From: Thiodiazotropha sp040791665
Lineage (GTDB): Bacteria; Pseudomonadota; Gammaproteobacteria; Chromatiales; Chromatiaceae
Length of the DNA stretch: 64,000 nucleotides
Direction: 5' to 3'
NCBI GenBank assembly: GCA_040791665.1
Contig: JBFNNX010000031.1
Coordinates: forward strand, 184,376-248,375
Shown: piece by piece, positions 1-9,460 of the stretch
How positions within the stretch are numbered: the stretch's first letter is position 1
Layout: every line of letters begins with the position of its first letter
Program-made: the position numbers and the translations under genes
Notes under the pieces: generated by a model
What the model was told of the DNA's origin: nothing
The model's database searches: none
Seen by the model: only the letters and a program-made list of their open reading frames with translations

Positions 1-1
1 C

Positions 2-2746
2 GGCCGCCCGAATCTGAATGGCTATTTCCGTACTTATGAGTCTCAGGTGCCCGGGCCATATGGAGAAGAGCTGCGGGGTTATCACAAGCCTATTATGTTG
101 GCAGGCGGATTGGGAAACATCCGTACCGGACATATCGAAAAGAGCGGCTTCCCCAGCGGATCGCCCTTGGTTGTCCTCGGAGGTCCTGCAATGCTGATCG
201 GTCTCGGTGGTGGCGCGGCTTCCAGCATGGCCAGCGGCACTTCGGCGGAGGATCTCGACTTTGCATCCGTACAGCGCTCAAACCCGGAGATGCAGCGTCG
301 TTGCCAGGAGGTAATCGATGCCTGTTGGGCGCGGGGTGATAGCAATCCGATTCTGTTTATCCACGACGTGGGTGCCGGTGGACTCTCGAATGCCTTGCCG
401 GAGCTGGTTCACGACGCTGCACTGGGCGGACGTTTCGAGCTGCGCACAGTTCCGAATGACGATCCCGGGATGTCGCCGATGGAGATTTGGTGCAACGAGT
501 CCCAGGAACGCTATGTCATGGCTGTCGATGCGGACAAACTGGATGAGTTCAAGGCGATCTGTGAACGTGAACGCTGCCCCTATGCTATCGTCGGTGAGGC
601 GATGGATGAGGAATACCTAGTCTTGGGTGATGCCCATTTCGACAACAATCCCATCGATATCCCGATGAGCCTGCTGTTCGGTAAACCACCGCGCATGCTA
701 CGGGATGTGCGACGCAAGACCTTTCAAAAACAGCAGCTCGATTTTTCCAGTGTCGATCTCAAGCAGGCTGCACTGAGAGTGCTGCAACTGCCGACTGTGG
801 CCAACAAGACCTTCTTGATCACCATCGGCGATCGCTCGATTACCGGCATGGTGAATCGTGACCAGATGGTGGGACCCTGGCAGGTGCCGGTCGCTGATCT
901 GGCAGTAACCTCCTCCGGGCTCATGGGCTACACCGGTGAGGCCATGGCAATGGGAGAGAGAACCCCGTTGGCACTGCTGGATGCTCCTGCATCCGGACGC
1001 ATGGCGATCGGCGAAGCGATTACCAATATCGCGGCGGCGAGAATTGAAAAACTGTCCGATATCAAACTCTCCGCCAATTGGATGGCCCCAGCCGGACATC
1101 CAGGCGAGGATGCGAAGCTCTATGAGACGGTCAAGGCGGTGGGTATGGAGTTGTGTCCGGTCTTGGGTATCGCCATCCCGGTGGGCAAGGACTCCATGTC
1201 GATGAAGACGGTGTGGCAGGAGGGTGACCAAGAGCTTGCCGTGACTGCACCCCTATCCCTGATCGTCTCGGCATTTGCACCGGTGATGGACATCAGGTCA
1301 ACCCAGACACCGATGTTGCGCGGCGATGCCGGGGATTCCGATTTGATCCTGATTGATCTGGGTAAGGGAAAGAACCGCCTGGGGGCCACCGCGTTGGCTC
1401 AAGTCTATCGACAGATTGGCCACCACGGCGCCGACCTGGAGGACCCGGATGCCCTGCGACGTTTTTTCGCGCTGGTTCAGGAACTCAACCAGAACGATCT
1501 GTTATTGGCCTATCATGACCGTTCTGACGGCGGACTGTTCGCCACAGTTTGTGAAATGGCATTTGCCGGTCGATGCGGTGTGAGTGTGGAGATCGACGAT
1601 CTTGGTGACGATGACCTCGCGATACTCTTCAATGAGGAGTTGGGGGCGGTGATCCAAGTGCGTCACCGGGATACTGATGAGGTTTTGAAGATGCTCAACG
1701 ATGAGGGGTTGGGACGCTGCAGCCATGTTGTAGGAACCCTCAACCTTGATGATCGGATCGAATTCATACGGGCCGGTAAAGAGGTGTTGAGTGCTACCAG
1801 GGTCGAATTTCAACAGGCTTGGTCGGAGACTACGCGTCAGATGCAGTCATTGCGCGACAATCCAGCCTGCGCTCAGGAGGAGTATGATCGTATAGCCGAG
1901 GTGGATCCCGGTATCCAGGTAAAACTTACTTTCGATCCCGATGAGGATATCTCCTCAGCGATGGTGGCTACCGGTATGAGGCCGCCAATGGCGGTTTTGC
2001 GCGAGCAGGGGGTCAACGGTCAGCTTGAGATGGCGGCGGCTTTCCACCGTGCCGGGTTTGAATGCGTGGATGTCCATATGTCGGATATCATCGAGGGTCG
2101 TGTCAGCCTGAGTCGTTTCAGAGGCTTGGTGGCCTGCGGCGGTTTCTCGTATGGGGATGTATTGGGCGCGGGAGAGGGTTGGGCCAAATCCGCCCTCTTC
2201 AACAGCCGCGCCAGGGATGAGTTCGAAGCCTTTTTCAACCGCCAGGATACCTTCGCTCTCGGTATCTGTAACGGCTGCCAAATGCTCTCCAATCTACATC
2301 AACTGATTCCAGGCGCCGATCACTGGCCCCATTTCGTGCGTAACCGATCCGAACAGTTCGAGTCACGACTCGTCACTGTAGAGGTCTGTGACTCACCATC
2401 AATTCTGTTGAACGGTATGAGCGGTTCCAGGCTGCCGATTGTCGTGGCCCACGCCGAGGGTCGTGCCGAGTTCAACGATCAACGGCATCTGCAGAATGCT
2501 GGTGAACTGACGGTGTTGCGTTATCTCGAAAATAGCGGTGAATTGGCTAACCGCTATCCCGCCAATCCAAACGGTTCTCCCGAAGGGATCGCGGGGCTAT
2601 GTAACAGGGATGGTCGGGTGACGATAATGATGCCGCATCCGGAACGTGTCACCCGGACGGTTCAGTACTCCTGGCACCCGGATGATTGGGATGAGGATGC
2701 CCCATGGCTGCGGCTGTTTCGCAATGCCCGGGTCTGGGTGGATTGA
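2..2746 (+). CDS. purL: Phosphoribosylformylglycinamidine synthase, C-terminal 914 residues (cut by window edge)
   Basis: Large single-chain FGAM synthase: makes FGAM from FGAR, glutamine and ATP in step four of purine synthesis, in the cytoplasm. The frame is open from base 2 (GRPNLNGYFRTYE), so the first ATG at 47 is internal. The full protein is usually about 1,290-1,300 residues; roughly the first 380 are missing. Visible parts are the two AIRS-like synthetase halves and a C-terminal class I glutaminase with GGFSYGDVLGAGEGW, the nucleophile in LGICNGCQM (Cys codon 2267-2269) and the terminal PHPERVTRTVQYSWHP block. Residues are conserved throughout and no damage is visible. The downstream gene is on the other strand, so this appears to be a single transcription unit here. 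Confidence 0.98.
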   Translation, partial: GRPNLNGYFRTYESQVPGPYGEELRGYHKPIMLAGGLGNIRTGHIEKSGFPSGSPLVVLGGPAMLIGLGGGAASSMASGTSAEDLDFASVQRSNPEMQRRCQEVIDACWARGDSNPILFIHDVGAGGLSNALPELVHDAALGGRFELRTVPNDDPGMSPMEIWCNESQERYVMAVDADKLDEFKAICERERCPYAIVGEAMDEEYLVLGDAHFDNNPIDIPMSLLFGKPPRMLRDVRRKTFQKQQLDFSSVDLKQAALRVLQLPTVANKTFLITIGDRSITGMVNRDQMVGPWQVPVADLAVTSSGLMGYTGEAMAMGERTPLALLDAPASGRMAIGEAITNIAAARIEKLSDIKLSANWMAPAGHPGEDAKLYETVKAVGMELCPVLGIAIPVGKDSMSMKTVWQEGDQELAVTAPLSLIVSAFAPVMDIRSTQTPMLRGDAGDSDLILIDLGKGKNRLGATALAQVYRQIGHHGADLEDPDALRRFFALVQELNQNDLLLAYHDRSDGGLFATVCEMAFAGRCGVSVEIDDLGDDDLAILFNEELGAVIQVRHRDTDEVLKMLNDEGLGRCSHVVGTLNLDDRIEFIRAGKEVLSATRVEFQQAWSETTRQMQSLRDNPACAQEEYDRIAEVDPGIQVKLTFDPDEDISSAMVATGMRPPMAVLREQGVNGQLEMAAAFHRAGFECVDVHMSDIIEGRVSLSRFRGLVACGGFSYGDVLGAGEGWAKSALFNSRARDEFEAFFNRQDTFALGICNGCQMLSNLHQLIPGADHWPHFVRNRSEQFESRLVTVEVCDSPSILLNGMSGSRLPIVVAHAEGRAEFNDQRHLQNAGELTVLRYLENSGELANRYPANPNGSPEGIAGLCNRDGRVTIMMPHPERVTRTVQYSWHPDDWDEDAPWLRLFRNARVWVD

Positions 2747-2851
2747 TGGCACTGCAGCAAGCTGAGTGCTATTGGTGATAATTAGCAGCGATTGAAGCGA
2801 GTTTGCGGCTCGTCTTCCGCCACCCGATCAGGGAGTGGGCCAAACCGTTTG

Positions 2852-3496
2852 TCAGAGCGAGTTCTCATCTCCCAATGTCCGTGCCGCCTTGTGGGTCAAA
2901 CCTGGATGGTTCTTGAGTGCGTAACCGGCGAAGTGGAGATTTAAAATCGCCTCCTGGAGGTTGTTACGCAGTGACGAGTTGGGTGAGTCGAGGTGTTGTG
3001 CCAGTACCTTCAATGGAACCTCAAGATGATGCTGGTATACCGCCACCGGCAGATTCAAGCGACTGGCGAGATTCAGGAAAGGATCGAGAGGGGCAACATC
3101 CGGTTGGCTGTGATGATGAACCTGGTAGGAATAGACGAGTTCCACATCCTCCGGTATCACGTTCAGATAGTCCCTGTAGGTCTCCGCAAGGGACTCGCTG
3201 ATGTCGCTCTCACCGTTTATTACAGAACGGACTATCTGGGTAATGCCTCGGGCGGATTGCAGGTTTGGTTCACAAGCAAGTATGGCAGCCATCAGATGTC
3301 TCTGGGTTTTGCTCAGATTGCTGGCCTGGTACCCGGACATATTGAACTGGCGTTGATCCGCGAGGTTCCGTAAAAAAGCCTGAGTGCAGACGAAATATCT
3401 TGATGTGTAGTGAAACAACTCTTCAGCACAACCGCCCCAGCCGGCGTGGAATTCCGGGTAGTACAATCCATCAACACACTTCAAGTTGCCATTCAT
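2852..3496 (-). CDS. Conserved-looking hypothetical protein, 214 aa
   Basis: I do not recognise this family. The protein is soluble and mostly helical, with no signal peptide or membrane segment. It has an aromatic and cysteine-containing N-terminus (GLYYPEFHAGWGGCAEELFHY) and a histidine cluster (YQVHHHSQPD) near residue 125. The start ATG at 3496 is the first in frame. It faces purL tail to tail, about 100 bp apart, and has no partner gene on its strand. Coding is supported by a long frame with even composition and no competing frame of similar quality. No function is claimed. Confidence 0.65.
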   Translation of the reverse strand: MNGNLKCVDGLYYPEFHAGWGGCAEELFHYTSRYFVCTQAFLRNLADQRQFNMSGYQASNLSKTQRHLMAAILACEPNLQSARGITQIVRSVINGESDISESLAETYRDYLNVIPEDVELVYSYQVHHHSQPDVAPLDPFLNLASRLNLPVAVYQHHLEVPLKVLAQHLDSPNSSLRNNLQEAILNLHFAGYALKNHPGLTHKAARTLGDENSL

Positions 3497-4035
3497 GGTG
3501 TCTGATCTTTCTCGATGCAGTGTTGTCTATTGGGTGATTGCGGACGGTTTTTCAGTCAGATGTATGAGGCATAAGAGGTCACAGCTGTAAATGCTCCTGT
3601 CATACCTCTCGTAGCATAATATAGCTCAAGTGTGGGCAATGACCCCTTGGAAAAACTATTGTCATGGTTAATGCGTGATGTTTAATCCATTGATATTAAA
3701 TAAAAAAACATGTCGCCAATCATGCTCACAGATCCACGGAGTCAATGAAAAACCCCATTGCCGGCTGCCAGGGAGAGCCCATCAGGAGAAGGCGCGATAC
3801 CGGCTGTGGCTCCAATCAGGTCACACAACCGGAGTGTGTTGTAATCCATATGCGGGACCGGTCGATTGCATGGAATCTAAAACTGGATTAGCTGTGTTGG
3901 ACTATATAGACTGAATAGAGGGACAATGTTGCAGTTTCCAGGGACGGTGGTTCATCAGGGAAACATAACCACATCGGGCTTGGCCGAGGGATCGAGTAGA
4001 ATCGCTGTCAACTAATGCATATTCAACTCAGATAA
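3497..4035. other. Intergenic region, 539 bp
   Basis: This separates the divergent hypothetical gene and the chain-length determinant, so it should carry both promoters. It includes AT-rich stretches (for example near 3610-3720 and 3890-3915). A 79-codon frame at 3675-3914 has no family features and I do not call it. No repeat or RNA was recognised. Confidence 0.5.
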
Positions 4036-5661
4036 ATGAACGATATTATTTTACAGATAACAAATTACATACGGTCTGCATGGCGTTTTAGATGGCTGGC
4101 TGTTGCGCTTGCATGGACCATTGCTTTGATTGGCTGGGCGGTAATATTCATACTGCCGGACAAGTATGAATCCGAAGCAAAGGTGTATGTGGATACCGAG
4201 AGTGTGCTGAGACCGCTACTCGAGGGTCTAGCGGTGCAAAACGACATGAATCAACGTCTGCACCTGATGACCAGAACCCTGTTGAGTCATGAGAATCTAC
4301 AAAAACTGATACTCCAAACGGACCTGGATCACCAGGCTACAAATCGTGAAGAGCGTGAGCAACTTATCGACTGGTTAAGGAAAACCATCGTAATCGATGT
4401 CGATCGACGACGTATACCCGGTACACGCGAAACGGAAAATTTCTATACCATCAGATATACCTATAGCGACCGTTTCATGGCGCAAAAAGTGGTAAAGGTA
4501 TTGCTCGACATCTTTGTCGAGAGCGCTTTGGGCGATACCCGAATCGAGTCGGATGCCGCACAAAAGTTTCTGCAACAGCAGATTCGGGAATATGAGACCA
4601 GGCTTGTCGAGGCAGAGAACAAGCTGACCGAATTCAAACGTAAGAATGTCGATACCTTGCCCCGGGAAGGGGCTGGTATATTCCAACGGCTTGAAGAAGC
4701 CAGGACAGGGCTTGAGGAGATTCAGCTGCAGCTCAAAGAGGCCCGGATTCGACGTGATGAGCTTAAGCGGCAATATACGACAACACTGGCTGAAGAGGAG
4801 CAGAGAAGGGCCAGTCTGGGCGTCTCCGCCAACGCCGACTCGCCAACCGCGCAACGGTTACTTGCGATGCAGACGCGTCTCGATGAACTGCTCCTTCGCT
4901 ATACGGAGCAGCATCCGGATGTGCGGGAGTTGAAGGAGACCATCGCGGATCTGAAACGGCAGGCGGCCACGGCGCCTCCTGTAGTGTCTAGTGCACTCTC
5001 GACACCGAGTACGATATCGACGGCGTTAGAGCAGTTGAAACTCTCCTATCGTGAATCCGAGGTCGAATTGAGGACGATTCGGTTGCGTCATGATGAGTTT
5101 CAGGCCCGGGTCGATGAGCTCAGGAAAAAATTGGATACCCTGCCTAAGGTCGAAGCGGAGTTGACCAGGCTAAACCGTGACTACTCCATCAACAAGGAGA
5201 ACTACCAGGAACTGGTGCAACGACTCGAATCGGCGAGGATGTCGGAACAAGCCGACGAGGCCGGTGACAATCTCAAGTTCAGAATCGTTGAGCCGCCCAA
5301 GGTCCCCATACTCCCCGTTGGTCCAAAACGACTCCTGTTGTCCGCCATGGTACTGTTCGTGGCATTGGGCATTGGCGGAGGCCTGGCACTCTTGCTGTCG
5401 ACCATAAAACCCGTCTATTTTGATATGCGTACACTCAGAACGGAGTTGGAGTTTCCTGTTCTGGGGCAGGTAACGAGGATAATGACGGATGATGTGAGGA
5501 TGAAGCGGCGGCTTGAAATCGGTGGCTTCGTATCTGTCGTTATTTTGCTGTTTCTGCTGTTCGTCGGTATCGTACTCATCCATGTCATGGGTATGAGGGA
5601 AGACATCATTCTGCTGATCAAACAATCGGGCATCCTCTCTCTTATCAGCAATGGTACGTAA
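4036..5661 (+). CDS. XrtA/PEP-CTERM-type polysaccharide chain-length determinant (Wzz family)
   Basis: Inner-membrane Wzz/PCP-type protein that sets polymer length during exopolysaccharide export. There is an N-terminal membrane segment (about residues 17-40, then the PDKYESEAKVYVDTESVLRPLLEG block typical of the exosortase-linked subfamily). A long coiled-coil periplasmic region follows (about 165-400). C-terminal membrane segments lie near 430-452 and 490-512. At 541 residues it is slightly longer than the usual 500-520. In most genomes this subfamily sits in an EPS cluster with exosortase, a tyrosine kinase and glycosyltransferases. Here it is alone between purL and glyA, so it is an orphan or the remnant of a lost cluster. 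Confidence 0.85.
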   Translation: MNDIILQITNYIRSAWRFRWLAVALAWTIALIGWAVIFILPDKYESEAKVYVDTESVLRPLLEGLAVQNDMNQRLHLMTRTLLSHENLQKLILQTDLDHQATNREEREQLIDWLRKTIVIDVDRRRIPGTRETENFYTIRYTYSDRFMAQKVVKVLLDIFVESALGDTRIESDAAQKFLQQQIREYETRLVEAENKLTEFKRKNVDTLPREGAGIFQRLEEARTGLEEIQLQLKEARIRRDELKRQYTTTLAEEEQRRASLGVSANADSPTAQRLLAMQTRLDELLLRYTEQHPDVRELKETIADLKRQAATAPPVVSSALSTPSTISTALEQLKLSYRESEVELRTIRLRHDEFQARVDELRKKLDTLPKVEAELTRLNRDYSINKENYQELVQRLESARMSEQADEAGDNLKFRIVEPPKVPILPVGPKRLLLSAMVLFVALGIGGGLALLLSTIKPVYFDMRTLRTELEFPVLGQVTRIMTDDVRMKRRLEIGGFVSVVILLFLLFVGIVLIHVMGMREDIILLIKQSGILSLISNGT

Positions 5662-5769
5662 TACCCTCCAATAGGGATGGCCTGAACTGTCAGGCTTCTC
5701 GATAGCACAGGACTCAGATCCGATATTTTGATATATTTCCGCCCTTCCACTATGGCCGGAGAGACCGAG

Positions 5770-7026
5770 ATGTTCAAAAAAAGCATGCAGATTCAGGGTT
5801 ATGACGACGAACTTTGGGCAGCCATAGAGGCGGAGGAGCAGCGTCAGGAAGAGCATATTGAACTCATAGCGTCGGAAAACTACACCAGCCCAAGGGTAAT
5901 GCAGGCCCAGGGTGGGGTGATGACCAACAAATATGCGGAGGGATATCCGCAGAAGCGCTATTATGGCGGTTGTGAAAACGTCGATATTGCCGAGCAGCTG
6001 GCCATCGATCGCGCCAAGGCACTGTTCAGTGCGGACTACGCCAATGTGCAACCCCATTCCGGCTCCCAGGCCAATGCAGCGGTCTATATGGCATTGTGTG
6101 AGCCGGGGGATACCATACTCGGCATGAGTCTGGCGCATGGTGGCCATCTGACCCATGGCGCAAAGCCCAATTTCTCCGGAAAGATATATCATGCGATCCA
6201 ATACGGATTGAATCCCGATACCGGTGAAATCGACTACGCTGAAGTCGATCGTCTGGCCAGAGAGCATAAACCGAAAATGATTGTGGCCGGCTTTTCCGCC
6301 TACTCGAGGGTGGTAGATTGGCAGCGATTTCGCGATATTGCCGATGAAGTGGGCGCTTATCTTTTTGTCGACATGGCCCACGTGGCCGGCCTGATAGCCG
6401 CAGGACACTACCCCAATCCGGTACAGATTGCGGATGTCACCACGACCACTACACACAAGACCCTGCGTGGCCCACGCGGCGGGCTGATCCTGGCCAAGTC
6501 CAATCCGGAAATCGAAAAGAAGCTGAATTCTCTGGTCTTTCCGGGTACGCAGGGTGGCCCGTTAATGCATGTCATCGCCGCTAAGGCCGTTGCCTTCAAG
6601 GAGGCGATGGAACCGGAATTCAAGGATTATCAACGGGATGTCATCGAGAATGCGCGGGCCATGGCCAAGGTCTTCATGGAACGGGGATATGATGTGGTCT
6701 CCAAGGGTACGGATGATCATCTTTTCCTGGTCAGTTTCATCGAGGCGGGTCTGACAGGTAAGGACGTTGACGCTTGGCTGGGTGCGGCCAACATCACAGT
6801 GAACAAAAATGCGGTACCCAATGATCCTCAGTCACCTTTCGTGACATCGGGGATAAGGGTCGGTACACCTGCGGTTACCACCCGGGGTTTCAGCAAAACG
6901 GATTGCGTGGAATTGGCGGGATGGATGTGCGATGTGATTGACAGTCGGGGCGATCAGACGGTCATTGATGAAGTAAGGGCAAAGGTTCTGTCGATCTGTA
7001 CCAAGTATCCCGTCTATAAGAATTGA
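5770..7026 (+). CDS. glyA: Serine hydroxymethyltransferase
   Basis: PLP enzyme interconverting serine and tetrahydrofolate with glycine and 5,10-methylene-THF; the main source of one-carbon units. I chose ATG 5770 (MFKKSMQI) over the upstream in-frame ATG at 5728, because it gives 418 residues, the normal length, and starts where family members start. Conserved ELIASENYTS, RYYGGCENVD and the PLP lysine in TTTTTHKTLRGPRGG (Lys230) are present. It heads the order glyA-nrdR-ribD typical of gammaproteobacteria, but a 123-bp repeat-bearing gap separates it from nrdR. Confidence 0.98.
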   Translation: MFKKSMQIQGYDDELWAAIEAEEQRQEEHIELIASENYTSPRVMQAQGGVMTNKYAEGYPQKRYYGGCENVDIAEQLAIDRAKALFSADYANVQPHSGSQANAAVYMALCEPGDTILGMSLAHGGHLTHGAKPNFSGKIYHAIQYGLNPDTGEIDYAEVDRLAREHKPKMIVAGFSAYSRVVDWQRFRDIADEVGAYLFVDMAHVAGLIAAGHYPNPVQIADVTTTTTHKTLRGPRGGLILAKSNPEIEKKLNSLVFPGTQGGPLMHVIAAKAVAFKEAMEPEFKDYQRDVIENARAMAKVFMERGYDVVSKGTDDHLFLVSFIEAGLTGKDVDAWLGAANITVNKNAVPNDPQSPFVTSGIRVGTPAVTTRGFSKTDCVELAGWMCDVIDSRGDQTVIDEVRAKVLSICTKYPVYKN

Positions 7027-7027
7027 T

Positions 7028-7143
7028 TATGAATTTTGAATGCTGAATTCAATGCGACTGCTTCACACGGTGATTAAAAGTAAAAAAGGTGTGTATAAAG
7101 TGAGTATTAAAATTCAAAATTCAAAACTCAAAATTCAAAATTT
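7028..7143. repeat. Heptanucleotide repeat (AAAATTC)n with inverted partner, upstream of nrdR
   Basis: Five tandem 7-mers (AAAATTC, AAAATTC, AAAACTC, AAAATTC, AAAATTT) lie at 7109-7143. An inverted partner, GAATTTTGAAT, lies just after the glyA stop (about 7031-7041), so the two can pair around roughly 70 bp. The array ends six bases before the nrdR start codon. The repeat is plainly visible; a role as terminator, promoter or neutral repeat cannot be decided from sequence. Confidence 0.75.
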
Positions 7144-7149
7144 ATAAAG

Positions 7150-7662
7150 ATGCGTTGTCCATTCTGTGGCGCCCAGGATACTAAAGTTATCGACTCCCGA
7201 CTTGCAGGAGAGGGTGATCAGATTCGCAGGCGTCGCGAGTGTACGGTCTGCAAAGAGCGCTTCACTACCTACGAGACGGCAGAACTCAATCTTCCCTGGG
7301 TGGTAAAACATGATGGCAGTCGGGTCCATTTCGACGGTCGCAAGCTGCGTGCGGGGATGGCTCGCGCACTGGAAAAGAGGCCAGTGAGCGCCGAGCACCT
7401 GGATACGGCAATCAACCACATTACCCGAAAATTGATGGCATGTGGTGAGCGGGAGGTCGCTTCGCTGGCGATTGGCGAACTGGTTATGGATGAGTTGAAG
7501 CGGTTGGATCAGGTTGCCTATGTCAGGTTCGCTTCCGTATATCGAAAATTTGAAGACGTGAATGCCTTTCGCGAAGAGATCGAAAAGCTGGAGCAACAAC
7601 CGAGTCCTGAAGAGCATCGGCGACAGCTTGAACTGTTGCGTGACGAGGAAAAGAAGCGTTGA
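7150..7662 (+). CDS. nrdR: Transcriptional repressor NrdR
   Basis: Represses ribonucleotide reductase genes when dATP binds its ATP-cone domain. The N-terminal zinc ribbon has Cys3, Cys6, Cys31 and Cys34 (MRCPFCGAQDTKVIDSR, CTVCKERF). The ATP-cone spans about residues 49-139. At 170 residues it is slightly longer than the common 150-160, owing to a charged C-terminal tail. It overlaps the ribD start by four bases if the TTG start of ribD is used, so the two are translationally coupled. No NrdR boxes are expected here; the targets lie elsewhere. Confidence 0.97.
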   Translation: MRCPFCGAQDTKVIDSRLAGEGDQIRRRRECTVCKERFTTYETAELNLPWVVKHDGSRVHFDGRKLRAGMARALEKRPVSAEHLDTAINHITRKLMACGEREVASLAIGELVMDELKRLDQVAYVRFASVYRKFEDVNAFREEIEKLEQQPSPEEHRRQLELLRDEEKKR

Positions 7663-8786
7663 ACAGTGCCCTCGACCAACGCTTTATGGCGCGGGCCATT
7701 CAACTTGCCAGGCTGGGTTGGTACAGCACCCACCCAAATCCCCGTGTCGGCTGTCTGATCGTCAAAGAGGGTGAGGTCATTGCCGAAGGTTACCACCGGC
7801 GTGCCGGGGAACCCCATGCCGAGCGTAATGCCCTGGCAAAGGCAGGTGTGGCCGCCAGTGGGGCGACAGCCTATGTAACCCTGGAGCCATGCTGCCATCA
7901 CGGCAGGACATCCCCATGTACTGAGGCCCTTATTGAATCGGGTGTGAAACGCGTCGTGGTGGGCATGCCTGACCCGAATCCCTTGGTATCGGGGCAAGGC
8001 CTGGAGCTGTTGCGTCAAGCCGGCATCCAGGTTACTGCGGGAGTGATGCGGTCGCAGGTGGAGGCGCTGAATCCCGGTTTTATCAAGCGCATGCTCCATG
8101 GGCTCCCTTATGTACGATGCAAAATGGCTATGAGTCTGGACGGTCGCACGGCCATGGCCGATGGTGAGAGTCAATGGATAACATCCTCGGCTGCCCGAAT
8201 GGATGTTCAGCGATTGCGTGCCCAAAGCGCAGCCATACTCACCGGTGTAGGGACCCTGCTGGCGGATGATCCCTCAATGAACGTTCGCTTGTCTGCAAGG
8301 GAGTTGGGTCTTGAGGAAGGCATTCCGGTTCCGCATCCGCTTCGGGTGGTACTGGATCCTGAACTTACAACCCCGGTGCATGCGAAAATGCTGGGTTTGC
8401 CGGGACCCACGCTGATTATCTGCAGTGACGAGCAACCGCTCCATGGTGCCGCACTGGAGGCTGCCGGCGCACAAATTGTGAGGCTGCCGGGAGAAAAGCA
8501 ACGACTCGATCTGCAGCAGGTGGTGCGCTATCTGGCGGAACAGGAGATCAATGAAGTGCTGTTGGAGTCGGGGGCGACCCTGGCTGGTGCGATGTTGGAA
8601 CAGGGATTGGTGGACGAACTGATGATCTATCAAGCGCCGCATCTGATGGGAAACAAGGGGTTAGGCCTCTTCCTCCTTCCCGGTATTGCGCGAATGGCCG
8701 ATCGAATCGCACTGCAGGTGACGGATTTACGTCAGATCGGTCCTGATATCCGCATTACTGCAAGACTTAGCGAACCTGGGGGCTGA
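7659..8786 (+). CDS. ribD: Bifunctional diaminohydroxyphosphoribosylaminopyrimidine deaminase / 5-amino-6-(5-phosphoribosylamino)uracil reductase
   Basis: Catalyses the second and third steps of riboflavin synthesis. The N-terminal zinc deaminase has the HAE motif (His53, Glu55) and Cys78/Cys87 in EPCCHHGRTSPC. The C-terminal RibD reductase domain starts near residue 148 (VRCKMAMSLDGRTA). The TTG at 7659, overlapping the nrdR stop, gives MNSALDQRFMARAIQL, matching the length of the short N-terminal leader in E. coli RibD. ATG 7686 (MARAIQL) is the alternative. It is followed after two bases by ribE, so they form one operon. Confidence 0.96.
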   Translation: MNSALDQRFMARAIQLARLGWYSTHPNPRVGCLIVKEGEVIAEGYHRRAGEPHAERNALAKAGVAASGATAYVTLEPCCHHGRTSPCTEALIESGVKRVVVGMPDPNPLVSGQGLELLRQAGIQVTAGVMRSQVEALNPGFIKRMLHGLPYVRCKMAMSLDGRTAMADGESQWITSSAARMDVQRLRAQSAAILTGVGTLLADDPSMNVRLSARELGLEEGIPVPHPLRVVLDPELTTPVHAKMLGLPGPTLIICSDEQPLHGAALEAAGAQIVRLPGEKQRLDLQQVVRYLAEQEINEVLLESGATLAGAMLEQGLVDELMIYQAPHLMGNKGLGLFLLPGIARMADRIALQVTDLRQIGPDIRITARLSEPGG

Positions 8787-8788
8787 AT

Positions 8789-9451
8789 ATGTTCACCGGT
8801 ATCATCCAGGCAGTCGGTAGTATTGCCAGCATTGAGTCCAGACAGGGTGATCTGCGCTTAACCATCGCCGCTGGCCAGCTCGATATGAGCGATGTGGTAT
8901 CGGGCGACAGCATCGCCACCAATGGTATCTGCCTGACAGTGATCGACTTGTCTCGAGAAGGCTTCAGCGCCGATGTGTCCCGGGAGACGCTTTCACTTAC
9001 CACGCTGCAGAAACTGCAACCGGGGAGTCCGGTGAACCTGGAGAAGGCGTTGACCCTGAATACCCCCCTGGGTGGGCATCTGGTCAGCGGTCATGTGGAC
9101 GGCGTGGGTCGTGTGGTGGAACAGCGGGACGATGCCCGGTCAATACGTTTCAGGGTAGAAGCACCAACAGCCTTGGCACGCTATATTGCTCAGAAAGGAT
9201 CGATCTGTGTCGATGGCGTGAGTCTGACAGTGAACGGTGTGGAGGGCGCCAGTTTCGATTTGAACATAGTACCCCATACGCTGAAACAGACCATTATGGA
9301 AAACTACCGGGTTGGCAGCGAAGTAAATCTTGAAGTCGATCTTGTCGCCCGCTACTTGGAGCGTTTGGTATTGGGTGGAGAGGAGGCGAGTCACAGTGTC
9401 TCGGGGGTGACCGAGACACTGCTCAAGAAGCACGGCTTTATTCGAAGGTAG
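8789..9451 (+). CDS. ribE: Riboflavin synthase, alpha subunit
   Basis: Final step of the pathway: dismutation of two 6,7-dimethyl-8-ribityllumazine molecules to riboflavin. It has two lumazine-binding repeats, the first starting MFTGIIQAVG and the second after GGHLVSGHVDGVG (about residue 95). At 220 residues it is of normal length. It starts two bases after ribD. The gene after it is convergent, so the nrdR-ribD-ribE transcript ends here instead of running on into ribB as in most relatives. Confidence 0.97.
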   Translation: MFTGIIQAVGSIASIESRQGDLRLTIAAGQLDMSDVVSGDSIATNGICLTVIDLSREGFSADVSRETLSLTTLQKLQPGSPVNLEKALTLNTPLGGHLVSGHVDGVGRVVEQRDDARSIRFRVEAPTALARYIAQKGSICVDGVSLTVNGVEGASFDLNIVPHTLKQTIMENYRVGSEVNLEVDLVARYLERLVLGGEEASHSVSGVTETLLKKHGFIRR

Positions 9452-9460
9452 GCTGAGGCT

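Noticed and set aside
3675..3914. 79-codon frame before the chain-length determinant gene
   Set aside because: No family features, no clear ribosome site and an intergenic location; treated as chance.
5170..6456. 428-codon minus-strand frame across the end of the chain-length determinant gene and glyA
   Set aside because: Overlaps two well-supported genes and has no family features.
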